Shown: in pieces, positions 45,127 to 54,587 of the stretch | Layout of the letters: each line of letters begins with the position of its first letter | Numbering within the stretch: the stretch's first letter is position 1 | Source: Draconibacterium mangrovi | Lineage (GTDB): Bacteria; Bacteroidota; Bacteroidia; Bacteroidales; Prolixibacteraceae | NCBI RefSeq assembly: GCF_010586825.1 | Contig: NZ_JAAAGB010000004.1 | Coordinates: forward strand, 1 to 64,000 | Length of the DNA: 64,000 bases | Reading direction: 5' to 3' | Program-made: the position numbers and the translations under genes | Notes under the pieces: model-generated | The model's input: only the letters and a program-made list of their open reading frames with translations | Database searches by the model: none | What the model was told of the DNA's origin: nothing

Positions 45127-45972
45127 TTAAAACGTTACAAAATTCGCCTCATTTTCAATAAAATGAATGGGCACACCTTTTACAAATCCTTTTAGCCACT
45201 GTGCACAATAATCCATGCCGGCCTCTTCCGATTTTATATGCCCCAGAAAAATAACTGCTTTGTTATTTCCCAACGTTGTAGCATCGTTTGCATAAAGATA
45301 GGTTTCCCATTCGTTGGCTTCGCCGGCAACCATTACTTCAACGTCGGGCATATTCAGCATTTGAATCTGGCGTGCGCCGCCCGGTGCTCCAACAGCCAGT
45401 CCTACTTTTGTAAATTTCATTTGGGGGTTGCCGATCACTCGCACCGTTTGCAAACCCAGTTGCTTTTTTAATTCTCGAGCAAAGTCTGCTAATTGTATCT
45501 CCGGCATTTTATATAATGTACCCCGATCATTAATGGCATAGTCTTTCCAGCCCAGTTTTTCAATCATTCCGGCATAAATTCCATCGGGTTTAGTCATGTG
45601 AATGTGATCATGAAACCGGAATACAACTAACTTGTGATCTTCAATAAATTGGCGTTTTTCTTTATAAACCGGATCGTTTGCATAAGCTTCGGTTTCATCA
45701 AGGTGATTGTAGAAAACAGGTTCGTGGGTGATAATAAAGTTGCAATTCATTTCAACCGCTTTTTGCAGGGTTCGCATATCGGCAAACATACATATGGCAA
45801 TTCCTTTTATTTCGGTGTCCGGATTGCCAGCTTTAAAAACATCAACTGTTGTTTCGGCCCAATCACAGGTTACATTTTCTTTTATTTGGTTTACCACCGA
45901 GCGGGGAGTTGTTTTATTTTGTGCGAATGTGCAAAAAGGAATAAGTATTACGAAAAGCAGAAGTTTTTTCAT
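45127..45972 (-). CDS. Nif3-like dinuclear metal protein with signal peptide
   Basis: A 281-aa NIF3/YbgI-family protein. The metal-binding histidines are plausible in IITHEPVFYNHLD, RFHDHIHMTKPDGIYAGM and IFLGHIKSEEAGMDY. Unusually for this family, the N-terminus MKKLLLFVILIPFCTFAQ is a clean Sec signal, so the protein should be periplasmic, whereas known NIF3 proteins are cytoplasmic. The function of the family is unsettled (GTP cyclohydrolase-like activities are reported for some). It is convergent with the DUF4252 gene. Confidence 0.85.
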   Translation of the reverse strand: MKKLLLFVILIPFCTFAQNKTTPRSVVNQIKENVTCDWAETTVDVFKAGNPDTEIKGIAICMFADMRTLQKAVEMNCNFIITHEPVFYNHLDETEAYANDPVYKEKRQFIEDHKLVVFRFHDHIHMTKPDGIYAGMIEKLGWKDYAINDRGTLYKMPEIQLADFARELKKQLGLQTVRVIGNPQMKFTKVGLAVGAPGGARQIQMLNMPDVEVMVAGEANEWETYLYANDATTLGNNKAVIFLGHIKSEEAGMDYCAQWLKGFVKGVPIHFIENEANFVTF

Positions 45973-46309
45973 TGGTTTAATTTTTAAATGGTATTGATGA
46001 TTTCAAAAGTAAAGATTTTTTATTTGCCATTGTACCGTATATGTGCTACAGCTGGTGTAAAACATAGATATTGTTCAATATCCGAAATTAGAAAGCAACT
46101 ATTGTTGCACACATTTTATGTTGTATAAAATAGTTTTGTCAGCAGAGTAGAAACTCAAAATAATTTACGGTGATAAAATTCGAATCTGAAAGAAAAAATC
46201 CATTAAAAATTAAGAACTCAAACCACTGGTTATAAAAGTCTGATAAGCTGATTTTTATAGGTTTTTTACGTTGTTCAGATTGTTAATTTTGTTGTAAAAT
46301 CATTATAAA
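45973..46309. other. Intergenic between divergent genes
   Basis: Holds the presumed promoters of the Nif3-like gene and the oxidoreductase operon. TAGTTTTG at 46131-46138 fits the -7 pattern for rightward transcription, with a TTG 23 bases upstream (46105-46107), giving a leader of about 165 bases. No gene is seen. Confidence 0.35.
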
Positions 46310-46537
46310 ATGGCAAAAGTAAAAGGAGCAGTTGTTGTTGATAAGGAGGGCTGCAAAGGCTGCAGTCTGTGTGTGGAGGCTTGTCCGCACGATGTATTGG
46401 CATTACACAAAGAGGTAAACAGCAAAGGATATCATTATTCGTATATGGAAAATCCTGATGCCTGTATCGGATGCGCCAATTGTGGTGTTGTTTGTCCGGA
46501 TACCTGCATAACGATTTACCGAGCAAAAGCCAGCTAG
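46310..46537 (+). CDS. 2-oxoacid:ferredoxin oxidoreductase delta subunit (2[4Fe-4S])
   Basis: A 75-aa ferredoxin-like subunit with two CxxCxxCxxxC motifs: CKGCSLCVEACP (residues 15-26) and CIGCANCGVVCP (52-63). It passes electrons from the TPP site to external ferredoxin. It is first of a four-gene operon (delta, alpha, beta, gamma); a 113-base gap follows before alpha. Confidence 0.92.
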   Translation: MAKVKGAVVVDKEGCKGCSLCVEACPHDVLALHKEVNSKGYHYSYMENPDACIGCANCGVVCPDTCITIYRAKAS

Positions 46538-46650
46538 AACTTAAGGGCTGAAGAAATGAGGGATTGAAGGAATGATTTAACTCTTGCATCCATCGTTCTT
46601 CATCTGGTATCAAGTATCAAAAATCAAGAATCAAAATTAATTACCGAGAT

Positions 46651-47772
46651 ATGGGAGAATTAAGATTAATGAAAGGAAACGAGGTGTTGGCCGAGGCCGC
46701 CATCCGCTGCGGATGCGACGGCTATTTTGGCTATCCCATAACACCTCAGTCGGAAGTGATGGAAACACTTATGGCGCGCCAGCCCTGGAACGAAACAGGA
46801 ATGACTGTATTACAAGCCGAAAGTGAAGTTGCTTCGATAAACATGGTATACGGAGCTGCGGCTACCGGCAAAAAAATTATGACTTCTTCATCGAGCCCGG
46901 GTATTAGCCTGATGGCCGAAGGAATCTCGTACATTGCCGGAGCAGAACTGCCATGTTTAATTGTAAACGTACAACGTGGTGGCCCCGGACTGGGAACCAT
47001 TCAACCTTCGCAGGCCGATTATTTTCAGAGTGTAAAAGGTGGTGGTCACGGCGATTATAAAATGATTGTGCTTGCTCCTGCATCGGTTCAGGAAATGAAC
47101 GATTTTGTTGATCTTGGTTTCGAACTGGCGTTTAAATACCGTAACCCGGCAATGATTTTGGCTGATGGAGCCATTGGTCAAATGATGGAAAAAGTAGAGC
47201 TGGCCGACCAAAAGCCACGCTGGACAAAAGAGCAGATTCTGGAAATGAGCAGCGACTGGGCTACGACCGGAAAAACTGCCGACCGCAAAAAGAATATTGT
47301 TACTTCGCTGGAGATGGATTCCGACAAAATGGAAGAAAACAACCGTCGATTCCAGGAGAAGTACCGCAAAATGGAAGAAGAAGAAGTACGCTACGAAGCC
47401 ATTCAGTGCGACGATGCCGAGTTTGTAATTGTAGCATTCGGAACGTCGGCGCGTGTGTGCCAAAAGGCAGTGGAAATTGCCCGTGCAAAAGGCCTGAAAG
47501 TTGGATTGCTTCGCCCGATTACTTTGTTCCCGTTCCCTAAAAAAGCCATTCAGGAACTGGCACGCAAAGCCAAAGGATTCCTTTCGGTTGAAATGAGTGC
47601 TGGACAAATGGTGGAAGACATTAAACTGTCGGTTTACGAGGCCGGTAGCAATGCCCGTGTTAACCATTTTGGTCGCATGGGAGGAATTATACCTACACCA
47701 ACAGAGGTAGTTGAAGCACTGGAAGAAAAATTTTCGTGGGAGTTGAGTTATGGAGTTAAACGTAGTTACTAA
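46651..47772 (+). CDS. vorB: 2-oxoacid:ferredoxin oxidoreductase alpha subunit
   Basis: A 373-aa subunit with EVLAEAAIRCGCDGYFGYPITPQSEVMETL, the domain I signature, SSPGISLMAEGISYIAGAELPCLIVNVQRGGPGLGTIQPSQADYFQ, and a C-terminal transketolase-C part (FGTSARVCQKAVEIARAKGLKVGLLRPITLFPFP). The enzyme oxidatively decarboxylates a 2-oxoacid to an acyl-CoA, reducing ferredoxin. The sequence resembles 3-methyl-2-oxobutanoate (Vor) or 2-oxoglutarate (Kor) forms; the substrate cannot be decided from sequence alone. Confidence 0.9.
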   Translation: MGELRLMKGNEVLAEAAIRCGCDGYFGYPITPQSEVMETLMARQPWNETGMTVLQAESEVASINMVYGAAATGKKIMTSSSSPGISLMAEGISYIAGAELPCLIVNVQRGGPGLGTIQPSQADYFQSVKGGGHGDYKMIVLAPASVQEMNDFVDLGFELAFKYRNPAMILADGAIGQMMEKVELADQKPRWTKEQILEMSSDWATTGKTADRKKNIVTSLEMDSDKMEENNRRFQEKYRKMEEEEVRYEAIQCDDAEFVIVAFGTSARVCQKAVEIARAKGLKVGLLRPITLFPFPKKAIQELARKAKGFLSVEMSAGQMVEDIKLSVYEAGSNARVNHFGRMGGIIPTPTEVVEALEEKFSWELSYGVKRSY

Positions 47773-47785
47773 ACCGGAGGAAATT

Positions 47786-48571
47786 ATGGACATTAAAGAA
47801 ATTATAAAGCCGGAAAATCTGGTTTACCAAAAGTCGGAAGTTCTGAACGACGATATTATGCACTACTGCCCGGGGTGTTCTCATGGTGTGGTTCATAAAA
47901 TACTTGCCGAATTGATTGAAGAAATGGGCCTTCAGGAAAAAACCATTGGTATTGCACCGGTGGGTTGTGCCGTTTTTGCTTACAATTATATCGATATCGA
48001 TTGGCAGGAAGCTGCCCACGGTCGTGCACCTGCAGTAGCAACCGGCGTTGCCCGTGTAAATCCTGATAATTTTGTGTTTACCTACCAGGGCGATGGTGAC
48101 CTTGCATCGATTGGAGCAGCTGAAATAATGCATGCCTGTAACCGTGGCGAAAATATTCTTGTGGTTTTCATCAATAACGGAATTTACGGAATGACCGGTG
48201 GACAAATGGCACCAACAACACTGGAAGGAATGGTTACAGCTACTACTCCTTATGGACGTAATGTTGATTTGAATGGTTATCCGATGAAGATCACCAATTT
48301 GATTGCTCAGTTGCCCGGAACATCGTATGTTACACGCCAGGCGGTACACACTGCAGCAACAGCACGTAAATGCAAACGATCGCTGAAAAAAGCCATTCAG
48401 AATGTACTGGATAAAAAAGGAACTTCATTTGTTGAGGTGGTTTCAACCTGTAACTCGGGTTGGAAAATGAGCCCGGTGGAAGCCAATAACTGGATGGAGG
48501 AGAACATGATTCCTTATTATCCGTTAGGCGATTTGAAAGACAGTGTAAAAGGTGAACATTCGGAAAATTAA
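47786..48571 (+). CDS. 2-oxoacid:ferredoxin oxidoreductase beta subunit (TPP-binding)
   Basis: A 261-aa TPP subunit with HYCPGCSHGVVHKIL, the TPP motif GDGDLASIGAAEIMHACNRGENILVVFINNGIYGMTGGQMAPTT, and a CKRSLKKAIQN linker. I chose the ATG at 47786 because GGAGGA lies six bases before it; an in-frame ATG at 47750 would overlap the alpha gene by 23 bases. It is tightly coupled to the alpha gene. Confidence 0.9.
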   Translation: MDIKEIIKPENLVYQKSEVLNDDIMHYCPGCSHGVVHKILAELIEEMGLQEKTIGIAPVGCAVFAYNYIDIDWQEAAHGRAPAVATGVARVNPDNFVFTYQGDGDLASIGAAEIMHACNRGENILVVFINNGIYGMTGGQMAPTTLEGMVTATTPYGRNVDLNGYPMKITNLIAQLPGTSYVTRQAVHTAATARKCKRSLKKAIQNVLDKKGTSFVEVVSTCNSGWKMSPVEANNWMEENMIPYYPLGDLKDSVKGEHSEN

Positions 48572-48583
48572 AAAATTGAAGCT

Positions 48584-49135
48584 ATGACAGAAGAAATGAT
48601 AATTGCCGGATTTGGAGGACAAGGTGTGCTTTCAATGGGTAAAATTCTTGCTTACTCGGGCATTATGGAAGACAAGGAAGTTACCTGGTTCCCGTCGTAC
48701 GGACCTGAAATGCGTGGTGGAACAGCCAACGTAACCGTAATTGTTAGCGATACCCGCATTAGTTCGCCTATTTTGCAGGAGTTTGACACCGCCATTATTC
48801 TGAATCAGCAGAGTATGGACAAATTCGAAAAAGCGGTGAAACCCGGTGGAACTTTATTGTACGATCCGAATGGAGTGATCAATCCGCCAACACGTACCGA
48901 CATCAACATCTATAAAGTTGAAGCCACAAAAACGGCTGTTGAAATGGGGAATCCAAAAGTGTTTAATATGATTGTTTTTGGAAGTTACCTGAAAGTGCGA
49001 CCAATTCTTTCGTTGGATAACGTTGAAAAAGGTTTGGAAAAATCGCTTCCGGAACGTTACCACAAATTAATTCCGCTAAACCTGGAAGCCATTAAAAAGG
49101 GCCAGGAAATTGTTGCTGATGTGCAATTGGTATAG
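48584..49135 (+). CDS. 2-oxoacid:ferredoxin oxidoreductase gamma subunit
   Basis: A 183-aa CoA-binding subunit: IAGFGGQGVLSMGKILAYSGI, TWFPSYGPEMRGGTANVTVIVSD and FDTAIILNQQSMDKFE are family signatures. It is last of the operon, 12 bases after beta, and is followed by a terminator. Confidence 0.92.
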   Translation: MTEEMIIAGFGGQGVLSMGKILAYSGIMEDKEVTWFPSYGPEMRGGTANVTVIVSDTRISSPILQEFDTAIILNQQSMDKFEKAVKPGGTLLYDPNGVINPPTRTDINIYKVEATKTAVEMGNPKVFNMIVFGSYLKVRPILSLDNVEKGLEKSLPERYHKLIPLNLEAIKKGQEIVADVQLV

Positions 49136-49156
49136 AATAATTGAAGCTAATTATAG

Positions 49157-49183
49157 AAAGCCCTTCACTGGTTGAGGGCTTTT
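49157..49183. terminator. Bidirectional terminator
   Basis: AAAGCCCT and AGGGCTTT pair around a loop, with T or A tracts on both sides. It closes the oxidoreductase operon and lies just past the stop of the convergent AraC-TPR gene. Confidence 0.8.
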
Positions 49184-49191
49184 TTTATGCG

Positions 49192-51276
49192 CTACAAAAG
49201 CCCTTTTTCCTCCAGCGATTCTTTTATGCGTATGTGGTTTGCGTTAAATTTGTTTTCAATCTCACGGAACACATTTTTATATTGCGGATGTTTCAATAGA
49301 TTATCCATCAGCGGATCTATTGGGGTAAAAAGAATGGTCCAGTAGTGAAAGTTGTCCTGCTGCGAAAAAGCCTTTAAATAATCGATGGCTTTGTTGTTAT
49401 CTCCGTTATAAGAGTAGTAGAATGCCAGCGAAAAGTTACTGTATATCGACGGATCATTTTCTGCCCATGTTTTGTACTGTTCAAAATATTTATCCGCCAG
49501 TTCCTGCTCGCCAACTTTATCAAAGGTTACAGCTATTTTCCCGTTTTCCGATCGGTAAATATCAAGCTGATACATTTCCCGGGCATCAACAAAGGCTTTG
49601 TAATATTTTGCTGCGCTTTCAAAATCGCGCAGATAGTAATATGATTTTGCGACTTCCTGCAAAATATCAAGTCGGGTTTTGTCCTTCTCAAAGGTAGCCA
49701 GCAAGCTTTTATTCAGCTGGTTCAGGTCTTCGTTCTGCGCATATTGTATATAAGCCTTTACATATTGCGAGTAAAGGTTTTCAGGAAAATAACTGAGTGA
49801 GCGTTCAATATATTTTTCAGCTTCATCAACAAAACCCGATTGAATAAAAGCATTGCTGATGTGCAGGTAACTGTAACTTGCAGCGGATGAATCGTAGGCC
49901 GCAACAATATCGATCTCAAGGCCTTTCAAAGCATATTCAAGGTACTTCTCTGTGTTGGGCAGGTAGTTTACATACAGTTCAACCAGGAAAATTAAAACCA
50001 CATCAGAGTTAGGGCTGATCTCCAAAGCTTTTTCAAGATAGGGAAGAGCCAGCTCGTATTCGCTGTGCTCCATATAAAAAAGCGCTTTGGCAGTTAAACT
50101 CTGTGGTAGTTTCGAGTCGTGAAAAAGTGCCTGGTCGGCATAATAATTTATCGAATCGGCAAACTGTTTTTCCGTTTTATTCTGGTCTAAAAGATAGAAA
50201 GCAATGGCAATTCCGGCATAGGCACGGGCAAACTCGTTATCGTGTTTAATGGCTTGTTTGAAATACGGGATTGCTGCCCGAAGGTTTTCTTCGCTTGGTT
50301 TACCAAGCAAATCGTATCCTTTCAGAAACAGGTCGTACGCCACCAGGTTTTTGGAAGGAGCTTTTTCAATGCGTTTTATTTCTTCCGGTGTAACAATGGC
50401 TTCTATTTGTTCGGCAATATTTTTTGCCACATCGGCCTGCAAGGTAAAAATGTCCTCCGTGTCACGCCGGTATTGCTGGCTCCACAAATGTTTATCTGTT
50501 TCAGCTTCAATCAACTGAATGTTCAACAGTATCTGATTTCCGATTTTTTGTCCGCTGCCTTCAACCAGGTAGGTGGCATTTAGTTCGCGCGCAATTTCGG
50601 GTGTTGCTTTTGGATTGTTGCGGTACTGCTCAACCGAAGTGCGGCTAATCACCCTCAGGTCCTGAATTTGTTGGAGGTTATTCAATGTGGCCTCCATCAG
50701 ACCGTTAATGATATAAACATTCGTGGTGTCGTTGCTGTCGTTTAGAAATGGTAATACGGCAATTGATTTCACCTTATTACCAGTGTCGGACCCGGGGCGT
50801 AATACAAAGTACAACACCAGAGCAATAACCGCAATTGCCAAAAATGAGATCAATAAAACCGGAAACTTCTTTTGCCGATCGGGGGCCTGTAGCTCCTGCT
50901 CCGTTTCTATTTCCTGGGTTTGCTGTTCTTCCGTTTCTTCGTGCGTACTCATTTCGCCGGGAGGGTATCCGTACAGCTCGCGAAAGCATTTTATAAAATA
51001 CGAGGGGCTGCCAAAACCCACCTTATACGAAACTTCCGAAACCGTGTACGATCCTTCCTGAAGCAACTCGCCGGCATATTTTAAACGTACGTTGCGAATA
51101 AACTGACTTGCCGACAATTCTGTTAATTTTTTGATTTTGCGTAACAGGTTCGAGCGACTCATTCCAACCGCATCTGCCAACTCCGAAACACCAAACTGCT
51201 CGTTGGAAATGTTCTCCTCAACAAGCTGAGTTATTTGGTTTAGAAAGTTTTTTTCTGCGGTGTTAAGATTCGGCAT
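49192..51276 (-). CDS. AraC-family DNA-binding membrane regulator with TolB-like and TPR domains
   Basis: A 694-aa one-component regulator. Residues 15-112 form an AraC HTH (FGVSELADAVGMSRSNLLRKIKKLTELSASQFIRNVRLKYAGELL; VSEVSYKVGFGSPSYFIKCFRELYGYPPGE). A membrane helix lies at 140-160 (FPVLLISFLAIAVIALVLYFV). Then comes a TolB/FlgO-like segment (KSIAVLPFLNDSNDTTNVYIINGLMEATLNNL) and TPR-type repeats from about 320 to 690. The HTH is cytoplasmic and the TPR part periplasmic. It is divergent from the acyltransferase gene, which it may control. Confidence 0.88.
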   Translation of the reverse strand: MPNLNTAEKNFLNQITQLVEENISNEQFGVSELADAVGMSRSNLLRKIKKLTELSASQFIRNVRLKYAGELLQEGSYTVSEVSYKVGFGSPSYFIKCFRELYGYPPGEMSTHEETEEQQTQEIETEQELQAPDRQKKFPVLLISFLAIAVIALVLYFVLRPGSDTGNKVKSIAVLPFLNDSNDTTNVYIINGLMEATLNNLQQIQDLRVISRTSVEQYRNNPKATPEIARELNATYLVEGSGQKIGNQILLNIQLIEAETDKHLWSQQYRRDTEDIFTLQADVAKNIAEQIEAIVTPEEIKRIEKAPSKNLVAYDLFLKGYDLLGKPSEENLRAAIPYFKQAIKHDNEFARAYAGIAIAFYLLDQNKTEKQFADSINYYADQALFHDSKLPQSLTAKALFYMEHSEYELALPYLEKALEISPNSDVVLIFLVELYVNYLPNTEKYLEYALKGLEIDIVAAYDSSAASYSYLHISNAFIQSGFVDEAEKYIERSLSYFPENLYSQYVKAYIQYAQNEDLNQLNKSLLATFEKDKTRLDILQEVAKSYYYLRDFESAAKYYKAFVDAREMYQLDIYRSENGKIAVTFDKVGEQELADKYFEQYKTWAENDPSIYSNFSLAFYYSYNGDNNKAIDYLKAFSQQDNFHYWTILFTPIDPLMDNLLKHPQYKNVFREIENKFNANHIRIKESLEEKGLL

Positions 51277-51436
51277 CGTTGTTAGCTTCGGATAAATACG
51301 ATCCTAAAAATACAAATTATGTTTGTTTGTCCCTTATACTATCCTTTCTTTCGATGATATTTTATTTTGAGAACCCGGTTTCTTCTATGTTTTTATGCAC
51401 GCTTTAAAACGCTTATTCAGCAGGCTTTTCAGGGCT

Positions 51437-51538
51437 TTGCATCACGTGTTGCATCATAATTTATATGCTTGCGTCATAAGTTTTAAGCCTTCAGCAAACT
51501 TCATATTCCTGGCTGCATAGTTCATTAGACTTGCGTCA
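51437..51538. promoter_or_regulatory. Four TTGCRTCA direct repeats, candidate AraC operators
   Basis: TTGCATCA occurs at 51437-51444 and 51449-51456, and TTGCGTCA at 51469-51476 and 51531-51538, all in the same orientation in the 335-bp gap between the AraC-TPR gene and the divergent acyltransferase gene. Starts are 12, 20 and 62 bases apart. Direct repeats at about helical spacing are usual for AraC-type sites. No other gene is seen in the gap. Confidence 0.45.
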
Positions 51539-51611
51539 CGCTTCACCCGACCTTTACACTAACGAAAAACTTCGGACTGCGGGCTTCCGTCTTCCGGCTA
51601 AATAAAAAATC

Positions 51612-53339
51612 ATGAAAACACGAATTTATTTTCTCGACCATTTAAGAACATTAATGATCTTTCTTGTTGTGGTGCTACACTCAGGTTTGGTTTATGAACA
51701 TGTTTTGCAAAACTCCTGGATCGTTGTTGATCCCGTAAAAGCAAATTCAATCGGAATGATCCGTTTGTATCTCGACCTTTTTATAATGTTTACGATCTTC
51801 TTTATCTCCGGATATCTGGTTCCGATGTCGCTGAAGTCAAAAACTTCAATCGAATTTATTAAATCAAAAGTGAAACGCATTTTAATTCCCTGGGTAATCG
51901 CCGTTTTCACCTTGATTCCTGCGTACAAATTCATCTTTTTATATTCACGAGGATTGCCACAGGAAGAGTGGTTCTCGTACTTTCACTTTTTTGAAAGGGC
52001 CGGTAGCGACCTGAGTTTTTATGCCAATAACCCGGCACAAAACTGGTTGTGGTTTTTACCTGTGCTGTTTCTGTTTCAGGTGATTTACCTGGTACTTGCA
52101 AAAACAAAAGTACTGTCATTAAAAATAAACCTGAAAACAGCTGTAATCGTAATGTTTGTAGTTGGAGTTGTTTACAGCGTTACAATTGCTCAACTCGGAC
52201 TTAACGGCTGGTACGATTCTGCCATTCTGCATTTTCAACGCGAGCGCCTGCTGGTTTATTTTATGTCGTTTTTGCTGGGTACACTTTGCTACAAGTTAAA
52301 GGTGTTCGAATCAACAAAAAAGAACAAACGCCTGTATATTATTGCAAATGTAGTGCTGACTTTCACTCTGGGTATTTTTACCGCGGTTGCCCTGAATACC
52401 TTTTTTAATATCATCGATCCGCAACGTAATTACTATTTCATTTCGCAGTTTGCCGACCGTGTTGCTTATTATGCTTTTGGCCTGGCATCGCAACTTACTT
52501 TGCTGTATGTATTCCTTTACGGTTTCCGCCACAGCCTAAATAAAAGGTATGCACTTATGGACGAACTGAACAGAAATTCGTACTCGGTTTATATCATACA
52601 CACTATTGTACTTGGTGTGGTTGCACTTTCGCTAATGGCATTACCTATTCCGCCGATGGTAAAATTCCTGATGGTTACCCTATTAACCTTTGCTCTTTCA
52701 AACCTGCTTATTTACTCGTGGCGAACAATCCGTCAGCGCGAGATTAACACAAAAACCGTTGCTACTGCAATACTATCGGTAGTAATTGTAATGGCTGCTT
52801 TTACTGCATATCCCGGAACAACTGAAAACAATGAAGAACAGAAAACAGAAACAACAGAAACAAGAACAGCGCCTCAAAGCGGGAACAGCATACATGCAGC
52901 AGTAATTGCCGGCAACATTGAAGCAGTACAATCAATAATTGCAGCGGGAGCCGACTTGAATGAAAAAGAACCTGCAGGTGGATCAAGTCCGTTAATGACC
53001 GCCTGTGTATTCGGAAAAACAGAAATTGCCCAGGTATTGATCGACGCCGGTGCCGACCTGAACGTAACCAATAACGATGGTTCTACCGCACTGCATACCG
53101 CTGCTTTTTTCTGCCGGACCGAAATAGTTAAAGCATTATTAAACAAAGGTATCGATACTTCCGTAGTAAATAATTCAGGTGCCACAGCTGCACAGTCGGT
53201 TATGGCCCCTTTTGAAGCAGTAAAAGGAATCTATGAATATTTTGCCAAAGTATACGAGCCGCTCGGACTCCAACTCGATTTGAACAGGATTGAAAAAACA
53301 CGTCCTGTAATTGCTGAAATGATATCAACTAACTCATAA
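51612..53339 (+). CDS. Acyltransferase 3 membrane enzyme fused to ankyrin repeats
   Basis: A 575-aa protein. Residues 1-405 form an Acyltransferase_3 domain with the family start YFLDHLRTLMIFLVVVLHSGLVYE and about ten membrane helices (for example FIMFTIFFISGYLVPM, and YSVYIIHTIVLGVVALSLM near 325). After a charged linker (EEQKTETTETRT), residues 425-545 carry three to four ankyrin repeats (HAAVIAGNIEAVQSIIAAGADLN; LMTACVFGKTEIAQVLIDAGADLN; ALHTAAFFCRTEIVKALLNKGID). The fusion is unusual. It is followed 10 bases later by a serine hydrolase gene, so the two form an operon. Confidence 0.88.
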   Translation: MKTRIYFLDHLRTLMIFLVVVLHSGLVYEHVLQNSWIVVDPVKANSIGMIRLYLDLFIMFTIFFISGYLVPMSLKSKTSIEFIKSKVKRILIPWVIAVFTLIPAYKFIFLYSRGLPQEEWFSYFHFFERAGSDLSFYANNPAQNWLWFLPVLFLFQVIYLVLAKTKVLSLKINLKTAVIVMFVVGVVYSVTIAQLGLNGWYDSAILHFQRERLLVYFMSFLLGTLCYKLKVFESTKKNKRLYIIANVVLTFTLGIFTAVALNTFFNIIDPQRNYYFISQFADRVAYYAFGLASQLTLLYVFLYGFRHSLNKRYALMDELNRNSYSVYIIHTIVLGVVALSLMALPIPPMVKFLMVTLLTFALSNLLIYSWRTIRQREINTKTVATAILSVVIVMAAFTAYPGTTENNEEQKTETTETRTAPQSGNSIHAAVIAGNIEAVQSIIAAGADLNEKEPAGGSSPLMTACVFGKTEIAQVLIDAGADLNVTNNDGSTALHTAAFFCRTEIVKALLNKGIDTSVVNNSGATAAQSVMAPFEAVKGIYEYFAKVYEPLGLQLDLNRIEKTRPVIAEMISTNS

Positions 53340-53349
53340 GCTAAAAATC

Positions 53350-54546
53350 ATGAAACTGCTGATCGGAAGAATGTTACTTATGTTGGTTATACTGCAGGCA
53401 GTATTGGGAGCCAGCTCGTGTAACAATAAAAAAGCGGAGGAGGTTATTTTAACTCCTCCGGCAGAAATGAACGACGGAATACATGTGGGCACACCGGTTG
53501 ACGCGAATATTGATGAGCGTTTTATCCAGGATGCTATCCGGAAAATCTACGCAGGGAAATTTGGTGAAATTCACTCCATGTTGATCTATAAAAACGATAA
53601 ACTGGTTGTTGAACAGTATTTTCCGGGCCATTTGTATGCATGGGACAAACCTTATTACCATGGCGAGTACGTGGAATACGGTCCGGAAACCATGCACAGT
53701 GTGATGTCGGTAACAAAAAGTTTTGTGTCGGCATATATCGGAATCGCCATCGATAAAGGTTTTATCGAAAGTGTAGATCAATCGATTTTTGATTACCTGC
53801 CCGAACATCAACACCTGAAAACCAATAACCGCGAATACATTACCATCGAACATCTGCTTACCATGACTTCTGGATTGGCCTGGGACGAATGGAGCGCCGC
53901 ACACGGTACAGAATCGGCCAACGACATGGATCGTTTGTACTTCGATTGCAACGAACCGGTAACTTGTGTTTTAGATCGCGAATGGTGGGCCGAACCCGGA
54001 ACATTTTTCACCTACAACGGCGGTGGTATTGTTATTCTTGGTGAAATTTTAAGAAACGCAAGCGGCCTTAATCTCGACGAATTCTCAGAGAAGTATTTGT
54101 TTGCTCCGTTGGGAATAAAAAAAGGCACGTGGATGAAATACCCAAACAGCGTTGTAGTTGAAGCAGCCAGTTCACTGAGCATTACGCCGCGCGACATGTT
54201 GAAACTGGGAGTTACATACCTCGATAACGGAATGTGGAATGGCGAGCGCATTCTGTCAGCCGATTGGGTGGCAAAAAGCTCAACCGTTTACAACAACAAT
54301 GTTGGGATAAATCTCCCTATTGAAGATTCGGGTAAAAACGGTTACGGCTACACCTGGTGGCAAAGCGATTTGTACCACAGTGGCAAAAACATAAAAATGT
54401 ATCGTGCCAATGGCTGGGGCGGACAGGTAATTATGGTTTTCCCCGAGCTGGACATGACCGTGGTATTTACCAGTGGAAACTGGGCCGGTAAATCGAAGTT
54501 GTTTAAGCTGGTGCGTGAGTATATATTGCCTTCGATTGAAATGTAA
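53350..54546 (+). CDS. Serine hydrolase, beta-lactamase family lipoprotein
   Basis: A 398-aa protein with a lipoprotein signal (SSC, about Cys24). The catalytic motif is SVTK (Ser, Lys near residues 121-124, in HSVMSVTKSFVSAYIG), with YNGGG as the second motif and HLLTMTSGLAWDEW. The third box is probably NGWGGQ. It belongs to the PF00144 family. Substrate is unknown, but coupling to an acyltransferase suggests an envelope esterase or amidase acting on the acylated glycan; this is inference. Confidence 0.88.
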   Translation: MKLLIGRMLLMLVILQAVLGASSCNNKKAEEVILTPPAEMNDGIHVGTPVDANIDERFIQDAIRKIYAGKFGEIHSMLIYKNDKLVVEQYFPGHLYAWDKPYYHGEYVEYGPETMHSVMSVTKSFVSAYIGIAIDKGFIESVDQSIFDYLPEHQHLKTNNREYITIEHLLTMTSGLAWDEWSAAHGTESANDMDRLYFDCNEPVTCVLDREWWAEPGTFFTYNGGGIVILGEILRNASGLNLDEFSEKYLFAPLGIKKGTWMKYPNSVVVEAASSLSITPRDMLKLGVTYLDNGMWNGERILSADWVAKSSTVYNNNVGINLPIEDSGKNGYGYTWWQSDLYHSGKNIKMYRANGWGGQVIMVFPELDMTVVFTSGNWAGKSKLFKLVREYILPSIEM

Positions 54547-54587
54547 AATGAAAGAGTTAATGTGTTATAATATGAAACAGTTTTTAT

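Noticed and set aside
53350-54546. A true beta-lactamase
   Set aside because: SVTK is present but the YxN and KTG motifs are not in standard form; better called a PF00144 hydrolase.
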